A stretch of DNA of 64,000 nt from Sulfitobacter indolifex (GTDB taxonomy: Bacteria; Pseudomonadota; Alphaproteobacteria; Rhodobacterales; Rhodobacteraceae). The stretch is from the NCBI RefSeq assembly GCF_022788655.1, contig NZ_CP084951.1, positions 682,001 through 746,000 on the forward strand. The letters are read 5' to 3'. Below the pieces are notes generated by a model. The model worked only from the letters and a program-made list of their open reading frames with translations, did no database searches and was not told the origin of the DNA. Positions 56,709 through 64,000 of the stretch are shown here, in pieces; position 1 is the first letter of the stretch, and each line of letters opens with the position of its first letter. The position numbers and the translations under genes are program-made.

Positions 56709-57350
56709 ATGACCGATATCCCCAACCACCTCACGATCGTCGACCACCCGCTGGTGCAGCACAAGCTGACCATCATGCGCGACAAGGACACGCCCACGGC
56801 GGTGTTCCGGCAATTGCTGCGCGAGATCAGCCAGCTTTTGGCCTATGAGGTCACGCGCGGTCTGCCGATGACGACCAAACGCATCGAAACCCCGATGCAA
56901 GAGATGGACGCGCCGACGCTAGACGGCAAAAAGCTGGCGCTGATCTCGATCCTGCGGGCGGGCAATGGTCTGATGGACGGTGTGCTGGAACTGATCCCGT
57001 CGGCACGGGTCGGATTTGTTGGTCTTTACCGGGACGAAGAAACGCTTCAGCCGGTGCAGTATTACTTCAAAGTGCCCGAAGGGCTGGATGACCGTCTGGT
57101 GATTGCCGTCGATCCGATGCTCGCCACTGGCAACTCCTCGGTTGCAGCAATTGATTTGCTGAAACAAGCGGGCGCCACGAATATCATCTTCCTATGTCTG
57201 CTTGCCTCGCCCGAAGGGGTGGCCACGATGAAGAAAGCGCATCCCGATGTGCGGATCGTCACGGCCTCGCTGGACGAAGCCCTGAACGAGAAGGGATATA
57301 TCATTCCGGGTCTCGGCGATGCGGGTGACCGGATGTTTGGCACCAAGTGA
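56709..57350 (+). CDS. upp: uracil phosphoribosyltransferase
   Basis: 213 residues. Makes UMP from uracil and PRPP. '[45 protein letters not shown]', the PRPP loop '[26 protein letters not shown]' and the uracil-binding '[18 protein letters not shown]' are complete. The ribosome site AAAGGAGCC precedes the ATG. It is 70 bases after deoB and completes the pyrimidine salvage set: cytidine/deoxyuridine to uracil to UMP. Confidence 0.96.
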   Translation: MTDIPNHLTIVDHPLVQHKLTIMRDKDTPTAVFRQLLREISQLLAYEVTRGLPMTTKRIETPMQEMDAPTLDGKKLALISILRAGNGLMDGVLELIPSARVGFVGLYRDEETLQPVQYYFKVPEGLDDRLVIAVDPMLATGNSSVAAIDLLKQAGATNIIFLCLLASPEGVATMKKAHPDVRIVTASLDEALNEKGYIIPGLGDAGDRMFGTK

Positions 57351-57370
57351 TCGGGTAAAATCAGCAATGT

Positions 57371-57401
57371 AGCGCGCGGTGCTTTACTCAGGCCGCGCGC
57401 T
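57371..57401 (+). other. 9-bp hairpin after upp
   Basis: AGCGCGCGG and CCGCGCGCT pair perfectly around a 13-nt loop, 20 bases past the upp stop and 37 bases before the next ATG. There is no T-run, so it is probably a 3'-end hairpin or a weak terminator. Confidence 0.5.
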
Positions 57402-57437
57402 GATGCATCGTTCTACCAGATAGTGTGGGGGCATTAG

Positions 57438-58880
57438 ATGACACTTACCAGAAGTATTGCCATGGCGATGATCGTCGCTGCTTTGGGCGTCGGCGGATCG
57501 CAGTCGCAGGCCCAAGACAGCCGCAGCCAGCCAGCAGAATTTCCGCCGTCCTCTTACAAGGGCAAGCAATATGTCGACAGCGCGGGATGTGTGTTTATCC
57601 GGGCAGGGATCGACGGCAATGTGTCATGGGTGCCGCGCATGAGCCGGGCACGAGATCAAGTTTGCGGCTTTCAGCCAACCGGTGGCGTGCAAACTGCAGC
57701 GGCGCCTGCGGCGAAGGTCGCAGTGGCTGAAAAGGTTGCGGTTGAGCCGACACCCGCCAAGCCAGCTCCGACCCGCGTGACCGAAGCATCGGCCGCCACT
57801 GCAAAAGCGCGCAAAGCGCCGGTGGCCCGCCCCGCACCGCAAAAGGTCGTGCGCCGGGTGGCCCCTGCGCCGGTACGCACCGCCGCGCCCGTCGTCGTGC
57901 GTCAAACCGCGCCGCGTCCTGTGCCCGTGGTGCCGAGCAAACCAGTCACCTTGGCGGCGCCTACATTTGAGGGCACAGCTTGCCCCGACGCGTCGCCCTT
58001 GTCCCAACGCTACATGCGGCGCGGTGATGGCTATAGCGTGCGCTGTGGCCCGCAGGCCGAACCTATCGTGACGGGCCGGTTTGCGCCCTCGAGCCCACAG
58101 CGCGGCACGGCACCGCAGCCCTACCGCAGCGCGGGTATGATGCCCGGCGTTGTCGCAGCACCCGCACGGATCGTGACGCCTGTTGCAGTCACTGCCCCGG
58201 TGGTCACCGCGCCGCCTGCCAAAGCCGTGGGCACCCAGACGCGGATCGTGCCGAAACATGTGGCGATCAACCGTTTGAACACCACCAATGTGAAAGTCCC
58301 ACACGGCTATAAAAAGGTTTGGGAAGACGATCGTCTGAACCCGCACCGGGCCGAGCAGACCTTGGAAGGCCGCGCTGACATGCTGCTGGTCTGGACCCAG
58401 ACCTTGCCGCGCCGTTTGGTGAACAAGGCGACCGGCGAAGACGTGACTGCCAAAGTGCCGCTGATTTACCCCTATCTTGATATCGAAACACAGCGTCGCA
58501 AACTGGGGCTGGTCAAGATTGTTGAGCGGGACGGCCAAGTGGTGAAACGCGTCGTGCGCTACCGCAATGCCGCGCCGGTGCATCGCGACGCCCGCCCGAT
58601 CAAAGCAGAGCCGGTCTATTCCAGCCGGTCGACCCCTGTGCCACAGCCAAGCGCAAGCGCGGGTTACGTTCAGGTCGGTGTCTTTGGCAGCCCGGCCAAT
58701 GCCCAACGCGCGGCACGCCAGATCGCCGGTATGGGCCTGCCTGCCCGCATCGGCAAACAGACACGCGGTGGCAAGACCTATCACAGCGTTCAGGCCGGTC
58801 CTATCGCGGGTGGGTCGGTTCAATCGGCGGTAAGCCAGCTGCGCCGGGCGGGATACCGCGACGCCTACCTGCGCCGCTGA
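57438..58880 (+). CDS. SPOR-domain envelope protein
   Basis: 480 residues. A signal peptide MTLTRSIAMAMIVAALGVGGSQSQAQ, then a ~90-residue N-terminal segment with paired cysteines ('DSAGCVFIRAGIDGNVSWVPRMSRARDQVCGF'), a long Ala/Pro/Val-rich low-complexity linker (residues ~80-180 and 200-270), and a C-terminal SPOR domain 'YVQVGVFGSPANAQRAARQIAGMGLPARIGKQ' that binds denuded peptidoglycan at the division septum. Such proteins are typical for Rhodobacterales and probably work in cell division or wall maintenance. A strong terminator follows. Confidence 0.9.
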   Translation: MTLTRSIAMAMIVAALGVGGSQSQAQDSRSQPAEFPPSSYKGKQYVDSAGCVFIRAGIDGNVSWVPRMSRARDQVCGFQPTGGVQTAAAPAAKVAVAEKVAVEPTPAKPAPTRVTEASAATAKARKAPVARPAPQKVVRRVAPAPVRTAAPVVVRQTAPRPVPVVPSKPVTLAAPTFEGTACPDASPLSQRYMRRGDGYSVRCGPQAEPIVTGRFAPSSPQRGTAPQPYRSAGMMPGVVAAPARIVTPVAVTAPVVTAPPAKAVGTQTRIVPKHVAINRLNTTNVKVPHGYKKVWEDDRLNPHRAEQTLEGRADMLLVWTQTLPRRLVNKATGEDVTAKVPLIYPYLDIETQRRKLGLVKIVERDGQVVKRVVRYRNAAPVHRDARPIKAEPVYSSRSTPVPQPSASAGYVQVGVFGSPANAQRAARQIAGMGLPARIGKQTRGGKTYHSVQAGPIAGGSVQSAVSQLRRAGYRDAYLRR

Positions 58881-58898
58881 GCGTATTGCGAAGACAAC

Positions 58899-58936
58899 AA
58901 AGGCCAGCCGTGGTTCCCCCCGGCTGGCCTTTTGCG
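58899..58936 (+). terminator. rho-independent terminator of the SPOR gene
   Basis: AAAGGCCAGCCG / CGGCTGGCCTTT, a 12-bp perfect stem with a 10-nt loop, followed by TTG. On the minus strand AAAGG reads as CCTTT, so it may also serve the convergent gene. Confidence 0.9.
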
Positions 58937-58949
58937 TTGTGCGGGTCGG

Positions 58950-59966
58950 TCAACCGCCGCAGATGTTTTGCAATCTCAGCCAATCAGCATCCGACAACAG
59001 CGGCGCGGTCAGCTTACCGCTCATCGGATCGCCTTCGATCAGGGGCAGGGTGGTTTCGCCCGTGATGTCGCGCGCATAGCCATAAGGGGTGCTGCGCAAC
59101 TCAGCCTTGGCAAAGCGGGCCAGCTGCATGTCGACCTGCGGTTTGTTGGCAGCCGGGCGCAGCAGAAGTTGCTCAGCATAGGCATCAAGCGCCTCTGAGG
59201 AGATGTCGCCGGTGGTCAACAGTCGGAAGTTCTCACGCAGGCCAACCGCCTCTAGCAGCGCGCGCAAGGGGTCATGTTCTACCCGCAGGACATCTTCGGT
59301 CAACACATAGCCCGCGGCGACGTCTGGTTCTTCGTGATCTTCCAGCACCGCGCGGTCGAGCACGATAAGGCGTCCGGGCAGATGAAGGCTCGGACGGGTC
59401 ATATCGGGCAGGATCGCCACGCGTCCCACCTCCAACCGCTTGGAGAGGCGTGACAGCGCCGCACTGCCCCCCGCGCTTTCGCAGGCAGGGCCAGAGACCC
59501 GTTCAAGCCGTTTCAGCAGCGCGGTGCCCAAGGAGGTGCGTTTGACGTCTGGGACCACTTTGATGGCGTGATCGCGCAGTGCGCCGGGCATCCAGAACAC
59601 CGCGAGCGCGGCCACCACGGCCACAGATGCCGCCATGCCCATCCACCGCAGGCGGCCCGGTTTTGGGCGGCTGCGGTTGATTGCGCGGCGCAGCTTCTCG
59701 ATGGCCTCGATCATCTGGGTCTCATCGTCGGGCAGTTCCAGCGTTTCACCCGGATCACCGTCAGGATGATAGAGCGCGGGCAGTTGCCCTGCGTTGGCCC
59801 GCTCGATCGCCGCAAGCGACCAATGGGTCAGCGCCTGATCCTTAAGATCACTGATCACCAGCGTCGCATCACCGATGGATACGATCACCTCGCGTCGCTG
59901 CGCTTCGGGCGTAGCGCGCCAAAGGCCCGTCGCTTCGAGCCGGGCGTATTTTGTCAAGGCGGTCAT
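58950..59966 (-). CDS. membrane-anchored protein with degenerate M48-peptidase-like domain
   Basis: 338 residues from the ATG at 59966. An N-terminal ~110-residue cytoplasmic part ('YARLEATGLWRATPEAQRREVIVSIGDATLVISDLKDQALTHWSLAAIERA'), one membrane helix 'WMGMAASVAVVAALAVFWM' and a periplasmic C-terminal ~200 residues. The segment 'LHLPGRLIVLDRAVLEDHEEPDVAAGYVLTEDVLRVEHDPLRALLEAVGL' reads like the M48 core (PGG-x-I-x-V-x-x-G-L-L ... E-x-A-A-V-L-A-H-E-x-x-H), but the HExxH place holds LTEDV. It may be an inactive relative of a metalloprotease. This relation is inferred by eye. It is transcribed away from the acyl-CoA ligase gene's stop (87 bases). Confidence 0.6.
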   Translation of the reverse strand: MTALTKYARLEATGLWRATPEAQRREVIVSIGDATLVISDLKDQALTHWSLAAIERANAGQLPALYHPDGDPGETLELPDDETQMIEAIEKLRRAINRSRPKPGRLRWMGMAASVAVVAALAVFWMPGALRDHAIKVVPDVKRTSLGTALLKRLERVSGPACESAGGSAALSRLSKRLEVGRVAILPDMTRPSLHLPGRLIVLDRAVLEDHEEPDVAAGYVLTEDVLRVEHDPLRALLEAVGLRENFRLLTTGDISSEALDAYAEQLLLRPAANKPQVDMQLARFAKAELRSTPYGYARDITGETTLPLIEGDPMSGKLTAPLLSDADWLRLQNICGG

Positions 59967-60052
59967 GGGGTTCTGCTGCGGGCCTGTCAATTTTCGCCAC
60001 TCTACCACGCGCTGCGGGATCAGCAATGGGAGGTGACATAATGCGCCCCGAC

Positions 60053-61678
60053 TTAGAGCGCTGCGGCCCGTTTTCGAAGTTCAAATTTCTGTATCTTCCC
60101 GGTGGAGGTTTTAGGCAACTCGCCAAAAATCACCCGTTTGGGGGTTTTGAACCCGGCAAGGCTTTCGCGGGTGAAGGCAATCAGCGCCTCTTCGGTGGCC
60201 TCTGACCCCGGTTTTATCTCAACAAAAGCGCAGGGCACCTCGCCCCATTTGTCATGCGGTTGCGCCACCACGGCGGCCAGATTAACCGCGTCGTGACCCA
60301 TCAAGACGCCCTCAACCTCAACGCTTGAGATGTTCTCTCCACCAGAAATGATGATGTCCTTGGCCCGGTCAGAGATTTGGATATAGCCGTCGGGATGCTG
60401 CACCGCGATGTCGCCGGAGTGGAAATACCCGCCTGCAAAAGCCTCGGCCGTTGCTTCGGGGTTCTTGAGATAACCTTTCATCACCGCATTGCCCCGGATC
60501 ATGATCTCACCCTGCGCTTTGCCATCGCGCGGGGTTTGGGACATCTCGGCGTCTGTGACGGTGATCTCCTCCATCATCGGCATGGCAATGCCTTGGCGCG
60601 CTTTGATCGCGGCGCGTTCGTTTTCTGACAGGGCGTCCCAATCGCTTTGCCAGAGGCATTCGGTGACATGGCCAAAGGTTTCGGTCAGCCCGTAGACTTG
60701 CGTGACGTTGAAGCCCAGTTTCTCGATCTTCGACAGGGTTGCGGGGGCGGGGGGCGCACCAGCGGTGAAGACTTCGACCGTATGATCGAAGGCGCGGCGG
60801 TCTTCCTGAGCAGCGTTGACCAACATGTTCAGCACGATCGGTGCGCCGCCGAAATGGGTGACGTCGTGATCGGCGATGGCGTCATAGATCGCCGCCGCCG
60901 TGATGTCGCGACAACAGACCAGCGTGCCGCCCAGCAGGGGCATCATCCACGTGTGGTTCCAGCCGTTGCAGTGAAACAGCGGCACGATCTGCATAAAGAC
61001 CGGGCGCAGCACCATCTGCCATGAGACGACCGTGCCCATGGTCATTAGGTAGGCGCCGCGGTGGTGATAAACCACACCCTTGGGCCGCCCGGTGGTGCCA
61101 GAGGTATAGTTCAGCGCAAGGCTTTCCCACTCGTCGCTTGGCAAGATCCAATCGAAGGCGGGGTCGCCCTCGGACAGTAGGTCTTCGTAAAGCGGATGGC
61201 GGCCTGTGGGCGGGTGCCCCGCATCCGTGTCGGGCACTTCGACAATCGCAGGTGGCGGGCCATCCATGGCAGCGCAGGCGGCCTCGGCTAAAGCGATAAA
61301 CTCGCTGTCGACCAGCAGCACAACCGCGCCGCCATGATCAAGGATGTAGGACACCGTGCCCACATCGAGCCGGATGTTGATGGTATTAAGCACCGCACCG
61401 CAGGCGGGTACGCCAAAATGCGCTTCGGCCTGTGCGGGCAGGTTGGGAATGAGCGTGGCCACGACATCGCCCGGAGCAACGCCCAACTTTACAAGCGCAG
61501 AGGCCAGCCGAGTGCAGCGGTCATGGTACTGCGCATAGGTGGCGTGGTGGTTGGCATAGATCACCGCCGTTTGGGTCGGAAAGACCTGTGCCGCGCGACG
61601 CAGATGTGACAGCGGCGTCAGCGGCACAAAGTTCGCCGCGCATTTATCCAGCCCGCGCTCGTCTGTCATCCACCCCAT
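60053..61678 (-). CDS. AMP-forming acyl-CoA synthetase (DmdB-like)
   Basis: 541 residues from the ATG at 61678 (MGWMTDERGLDKC), with GGGAGGGG upstream; the longer open frame to 61837 is not conserved. 'SLALNYTSGTTGRPKGVVYHHRGAY' (A3), 'QVYGLTETFGHVTECLW' (A5), 'FHSGDIAVQHPDGYIQISDRAKDIIISGGENISSVEVEGVL' (A7-A8) and the C-terminal lysine 'LPKTSTGKIQK'. Length and the 'VPLTPLSHLRRAAQVFP' start are those of the family that includes 3-methylmercaptopropionyl-CoA ligase DmdB of DMSP demethylation; it could also use short or medium fatty acids. Confidence 0.9.
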   Translation of the reverse strand: MGWMTDERGLDKCAANFVPLTPLSHLRRAAQVFPTQTAVIYANHHATYAQYHDRCTRLASALVKLGVAPGDVVATLIPNLPAQAEAHFGVPACGAVLNTINIRLDVGTVSYILDHGGAVVLLVDSEFIALAEAACAAMDGPPPAIVEVPDTDAGHPPTGRHPLYEDLLSEGDPAFDWILPSDEWESLALNYTSGTTGRPKGVVYHHRGAYLMTMGTVVSWQMVLRPVFMQIVPLFHCNGWNHTWMMPLLGGTLVCCRDITAAAIYDAIADHDVTHFGGAPIVLNMLVNAAQEDRRAFDHTVEVFTAGAPPAPATLSKIEKLGFNVTQVYGLTETFGHVTECLWQSDWDALSENERAAIKARQGIAMPMMEEITVTDAEMSQTPRDGKAQGEIMIRGNAVMKGYLKNPEATAEAFAGGYFHSGDIAVQHPDGYIQISDRAKDIIISGGENISSVEVEGVLMGHDAVNLAAVVAQPHDKWGEVPCAFVEIKPGSEATEEALIAFTRESLAGFKTPKRVIFGELPKTSTGKIQKFELRKRAAAL

Positions 61679-61773
61679 GCGACCCCTCCCAAGGCATTGG
61701 TTGCGATTTAGGGTTGAGTATTGCTGCTGAGGCGTGACTTTGCAAAGAGGGCAGGACGCGAAAAGGAGGATTG

Positions 61774-62706
61774 ATGCAGGACGTAGCGGTAAAATCAGGC
61801 ATGGCGGCGCTATGCGCGGTGGGCGGCATGGCGGCATTGGGGCTCACGGATAACTTTGTGCCCTATATTTCTGAGCGCGGCTCGCTCTGGCAGTTCCATT
61901 TTGTGCGCGGGATCATGGCGGTGGCGATCCTCGCGGTGTTGGCGGCTTTTGGCCTTGGCATATTGCGTCCGCTGCGGTTCTGGGCGGTGGTCGGACGAAG
62001 CCTTTTCCAGGCTGGGGCCATGTTGATCTATTTCGGCTGTCTGGCATTTTTGCCTATCGGCGTTGTGGTGGCGGGGCTGTTCACCTCGCCGCTGTTCGTG
62101 TTGATGATCTCGGCCCTGTTTCAGGGCAAACGCGTCGGGCGCTGGCGGTGGGGTGCCGTGGCCGTGGGCTTTGCCGGGGCGTTGATGGTGATCCGACCCG
62201 ACCCGTCCGACCTTGATCCCGTGGCCTTTCTGCCGCTTCTGGCTGGGGTGCTCTATGCCATCGGTGCTGTGGCAACGCGGGCGTGGTGCGAGGGCGAAAG
62301 CACCATGGTCATGACCGCCGGGTTCTTTGGCATGTTGGCGGTGATGGGCGGGATTGGCATGCTGATCTTGCCGGGCGCCGAGGTGACGGGGGCGCAAGGC
62401 TTCGTCAGCCGCACATGGGGGCCGCTGGATGGGGCGATGTGGTTCTGGATCGCGGTACAGGCCGTGGGCTCGCTGGTGGGCATTGGGCTGTTGGTGCGCG
62501 GCTACCAATTGGGCGAGGCCGGGCATGTGGCGATCTTTGAGTATTCGTTGCTAATTTTCGCCAGTTTTTGGGCCTGGGTGCTTTGGGGGCAGACGGTCTC
62601 AGCGCTTGGCTTTGTTGGCATGGCATTGATCGCGCTGGCGGGCGCGGTGATTGCCCTGCGCAGCGATGAGCCTTCGACCCTGCGCGCGCCGGAGGCAGTA
62701 GAGTGA
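61774..62706 (+). CDS. EamA/DMT-family membrane transporter
   Basis: 310 residues from the ATG at 61774, 5 bases after GGAGG. Ten hydrophobic segments in two EamA repeats; 'LTDNFVPYISERGSLWQFHFVRGIMAV' and 'GRSLFQAGAMLIYFGCLAFLPIGVVVAGLFTSPLFVLMISALFQGKRVGRWRWGAVAVGFAGALMVIRP' are characteristic of the group that includes S-adenosylmethionine and riboflavin-type carriers. The substrate is unknown. The TGA stop overlaps the GTG start of the sulfotransferase gene (GTGA), so the two are coupled. Divergent from the acyl-CoA ligase with 95 bases between starts. Confidence 0.88.
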   Translation: MQDVAVKSGMAALCAVGGMAALGLTDNFVPYISERGSLWQFHFVRGIMAVAILAVLAAFGLGILRPLRFWAVVGRSLFQAGAMLIYFGCLAFLPIGVVVAGLFTSPLFVLMISALFQGKRVGRWRWGAVAVGFAGALMVIRPDPSDLDPVAFLPLLAGVLYAIGAVATRAWCEGESTMVMTAGFFGMLAVMGGIGMLILPGAEVTGAQGFVSRTWGPLDGAMWFWIAVQAVGSLVGIGLLVRGYQLGEAGHVAIFEYSLLIFASFWAWVLWGQTVSALGFVGMALIALAGAVIALRSDEPSTLRAPEAVE

Positions 62707-63350
62707 TCATCAGCCGCGGCCGTCGCTACGCCTTTGTGCATATTCCTAAAACTGGGGGCACCTCGCTGGCCTTGGCGCTGGAGGGGCGGGCGATGAAGGA
62801 CGATCTGATGCTGGGTGACACGCCCAAAGCGCTGAAACGGCGGCGGCGGTTGCAGGGGGGGCAGGCGGCGGGGCGGTTGTGGAAGCATTCCACGCTGGCA
62901 GATATCGACGGGCTGGTATCGGCGGAGGAGTTGGACGGGTTGTTCTGCTTCACGCTGGTGCGCAACCCGTGGGATCGGGTGGCAAGCTATTACCGCTGGC
63001 TGCGCGGGCAGGGGTTTGAGCATCCGGCGGTGCGTCTGGCCAAGGCGGAGGATTTTGCAGGGTTCCTGCGGCATCCGCAGACGCGTGCGAGTTTGCGGGC
63101 GTGGCATGCGCGGCGGTATATGGAGGACGCGGCGGGGCGGGAGCGCTGTGATTTGTATATCCGGTTGGAGCATTTTTCTGAGGATGCGCAGCCGTTGTTT
63201 GCGCATCTAGGGTTTGAATTGGAATTGCCACGGGTGAATGCTTCGGCTCGCGAGGAGGCGGCGGCTTACACGCCAGAGTTGCGCGATATCGTGGCCGAGG
63301 TCTGCGCCGAGGATATCGCACGGTTTGGCTACGTTTACGGCGGCCCCTAA
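62703..63350 (+). CDS. sulfotransferase family 2 protein
   Basis: 215 residues from a GTG. The two PAPS-binding motifs are clear: 'FVHIPKTGGTSLALAL' (5'-phosphosulfate loop) and 'CFTLVRNPWDRVASYYRWL' (3'-phosphate binding). The C-terminus 'EDIARFGYVYGGP' is usual for bacterial sulfotransferase_2 proteins. It would transfer sulfate from PAPS to a carbohydrate, lipid or small molecule. Base use is very G-rich (many GCG/GGG codons), higher than in neighbours. Coupling with the EamA carrier suggests that a sulfated or precursor compound is transported; that is inference. Repeat copy B follows 25 bases later. Confidence 0.9.
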   Translation: MIISRGRRYAFVHIPKTGGTSLALALEGRAMKDDLMLGDTPKALKRRRRLQGGQAAGRLWKHSTLADIDGLVSAEELDGLFCFTLVRNPWDRVASYYRWLRGQGFEHPAVRLAKAEDFAGFLRHPQTRASLRAWHARRYMEDAAGRERCDLYIRLEHFSEDAQPLFAHLGFELELPRVNASAREEAAAYTPELRDIVAEVCAEDIARFGYVYGGP

Positions 63351-63374
63351 GCCCGGAACCAAGCCGCAGGCGCC

Positions 63375-63511
63375 GGGCCATCGCCTGCCCGTCCCGGCGG
63401 GCTGGCGATTTGGTGAGGCTGGGTGCGACATTGAGAGCGCACATCATGGCCGAGACATAAAGTGGCATGAACGACCGTAATGATCGCCGACCCGCGGGCA
63501 GGCGATGACCC
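63375..63511. repeat. structured repeat element, copy B
   Basis: A 137-base element. The outer arms GGGCCATCGCCTGCCCG (63375-63391) and CGGGCAGGCGATGACCC (63495-63511) pair over 17 bases with one mismatch. The arm sequence differs from copy A at many positions while pairing is kept. A local hairpin ATCGCC-T-GCCCG/CGGGC-T-GGCGAT (63380-63409), followed by TTT, competes with the outer stem. The core 63439-63473 aligns with 42756-42790. As with copy A, a minus-strand gene's terminator lies 10-30 bases to the right. Confidence 0.75.
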
Positions 63512-63522
63512 TTGTGGTCCCA

Positions 63523-63549
63523 ATAAAAAGGGGCGCCGAAGCGCCCCGA
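63523..63549 (-). terminator. rho-independent terminator of the 3-hydroxyacyl-CoA dehydrogenase gene
   Basis: On the minus strand GGGGCGC and GCGCCCC pair around a TTCG tetraloop and are followed by TTTTTATT. It begins a few bases past the stop codon. Confidence 0.92.
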
Positions 63550-63553
63550 TCTA

Positions 63554-64000
63554 TCAAGCTGCCTTTGTGGCATCCGGGTTGAACCGCCCGTAAAAGCTCT
63601 GCCCCTTGCTCGCCATCTCGCGCAGCAACTCCGGGCAAGCAAACCGCTCACCGAACTTCTCAGTCAACTGGTCGCAACGTTCCGCGGCATAGGGCGCGCC
63701 GATCATGTCGAGCCAGCTCAGCGGGCCACCGGACCAAGGCGCGAAGCCCCAGCCGAGGATCGCCCCAACGTCACCCTCGCGGATGTCCATCAGCACGCCT
63801 TCCTCAAGCGCCCGCACAGCTTCCAGTACTTGGCTGAAGAGCAGTCGGTGCTGCACCTCAATCAGATCGGGCTGCTGCTCGGCCACGGGATACTTGTCCC
63901 CCATGCCCTTCCACAGACCCTCGCGCTTGCCCTTGGCGTCATAGCTGTAGAAACCAGCGTTCGCCTTGCGGCCCAAACGGCCCTCGCTCTCCATCCAGAA
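63554..64000 (-). CDS. 3-hydroxyacyl-CoA dehydrogenase / enoyl-CoA hydratase (FadJ/FadB-like), C-terminal part (cut by window edge)
   Basis: The last ~148 codons; the frame is open to the window edge at 64000. 'LGRKANAGFYSYDAKGKREGLW' is the end of the first C-terminal 3HCDH domain ('GRK.g.GFY.Y') and 'RLLFSQVLEAVRALEEGVLMDIREGDVGAILGWGFAPWSGGPLSWLDMIGAPYAAERCDQL' is the second one, as in the fused fatty-acid oxidation alpha subunits. It carries out steps of beta-oxidation. Which of FadB or FadJ it is cannot be judged from this part. Confidence 0.9.
   Translation of the reverse strand, partial: FWMESEGRLGRKANAGFYSYDAKGKREGLWKGMGDKYPVAEQQPDLIEVQHRLLFSQVLEAVRALEEGVLMDIREGDVGAILGWGFAPWSGGPLSWLDMIGAPYAAERCDQLTEKFGERFACPELLREMASKGQSFYGRFNPDATKAA

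Noticed and set aside
57624..58823. A 399-codon frame antisense to the SPOR protein gene
   Set aside because: It is the complement of the Ala/Pro/Val-rich linker, rich in Arg, His and Gly; no ribosome site or motif.

Overview
The window is chromosomal DNA from an alphaproteobacterium, almost certainly a marine member of the Roseobacter group (Rhodobacterales); Sulfitobacter or a close relative is my best guess. The signs are dense GC-rich coding, many 4-bp ATGA/GTGA gene overlaps, a CIRCE-controlled groESL, a fused ATP sulfurylase/APS kinase, the carboxynorspermidine route to polyamines, an ibpA-DUF1150 pair, a free-standing Hint-domain protein, a short Tad-pilus gene set and a DmdB-like acyl-CoA ligase. 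The genus is inference; no rRNA or tRNA gene is present. I saw no CRISPR array, insertion sequence or prophage.

Layout. 1-7105: the end of a DsbA-like isomerase gene and an alpha/beta hydrolase, then a minus-strand run (threonine aldolase, YcgN, RibF, MaoC hydratase, HAD phosphatase, Mn-dependent pyrophosphatase, YjbR protein) and a plus-strand DUF2161 nuclease. 7142-9332: groESL with promoter, CIRCE operator and terminator. 9373-14199: a sensory island made of a stand-alone response regulator, a membrane histidine kinase, a Tat-type solute-binding protein with no ABC partners, and a soluble histidine kinase. 14371-21276: EamA exporter, Nudix hydrolase, secreted lipase-like hydrolase with a solitary PhnM, purEK, and the heat-shock gene ibpA with a candidate RpoH promoter. 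21336-32950: sulfate activation, trxB, Lrp, Hint protein, a 47-residue protein with a structured 3' region, pgeF-midA-lgt, ubiK, ybjN, proC-csaA-dehydrogenase and tdk. 33038-45498: a KAS III enzyme, three Tad-type genes, carB, hydrolase, cupin, glyA, nadK and csbD. 45522-64000: carboxynorspermidine synthesis, prpE, OmpV porin-like protein, malic enzyme, pyrimidine salvage (cdd-deoA-deoB-upp), SPOR protein, an M48-like protein lacking its metal site, DmdB-like ligase, EamA exporter, sulfotransferase and the end of a fatty-acid oxidation gene.

How the genes connect. Most are core metabolism and housekeeping. Sat-CysC makes PAPS, which the sulfotransferase at 62703 would use. PrpE, malic enzyme, the acyl-CoA ligase and the FadJ-like protein suit growth on organic acids, fatty acids and possibly DMSP-derived carbon. 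RibF, purEK, carB, glyA, nadK, tdk and the deo set supply cofactors and nucleotides.

Most worth following up: (1) the response regulator/kinase/binding-protein/kinase island at 9373-14199, organised like a TorT/TorS-style sensor but with a family-1 binding protein and two related kinases; (2) a ~131-137-nt non-coding element present twice (42696-42826 and 63375-63511), with a shared core and outer arms whose sequence differs but whose complementarity is kept; (3) three DnaA-box-like 9-mers at exactly 20-bp spacing (29559-29607); (4) a 47-residue basic protein followed by a 72-nt structured region (25901-26123).
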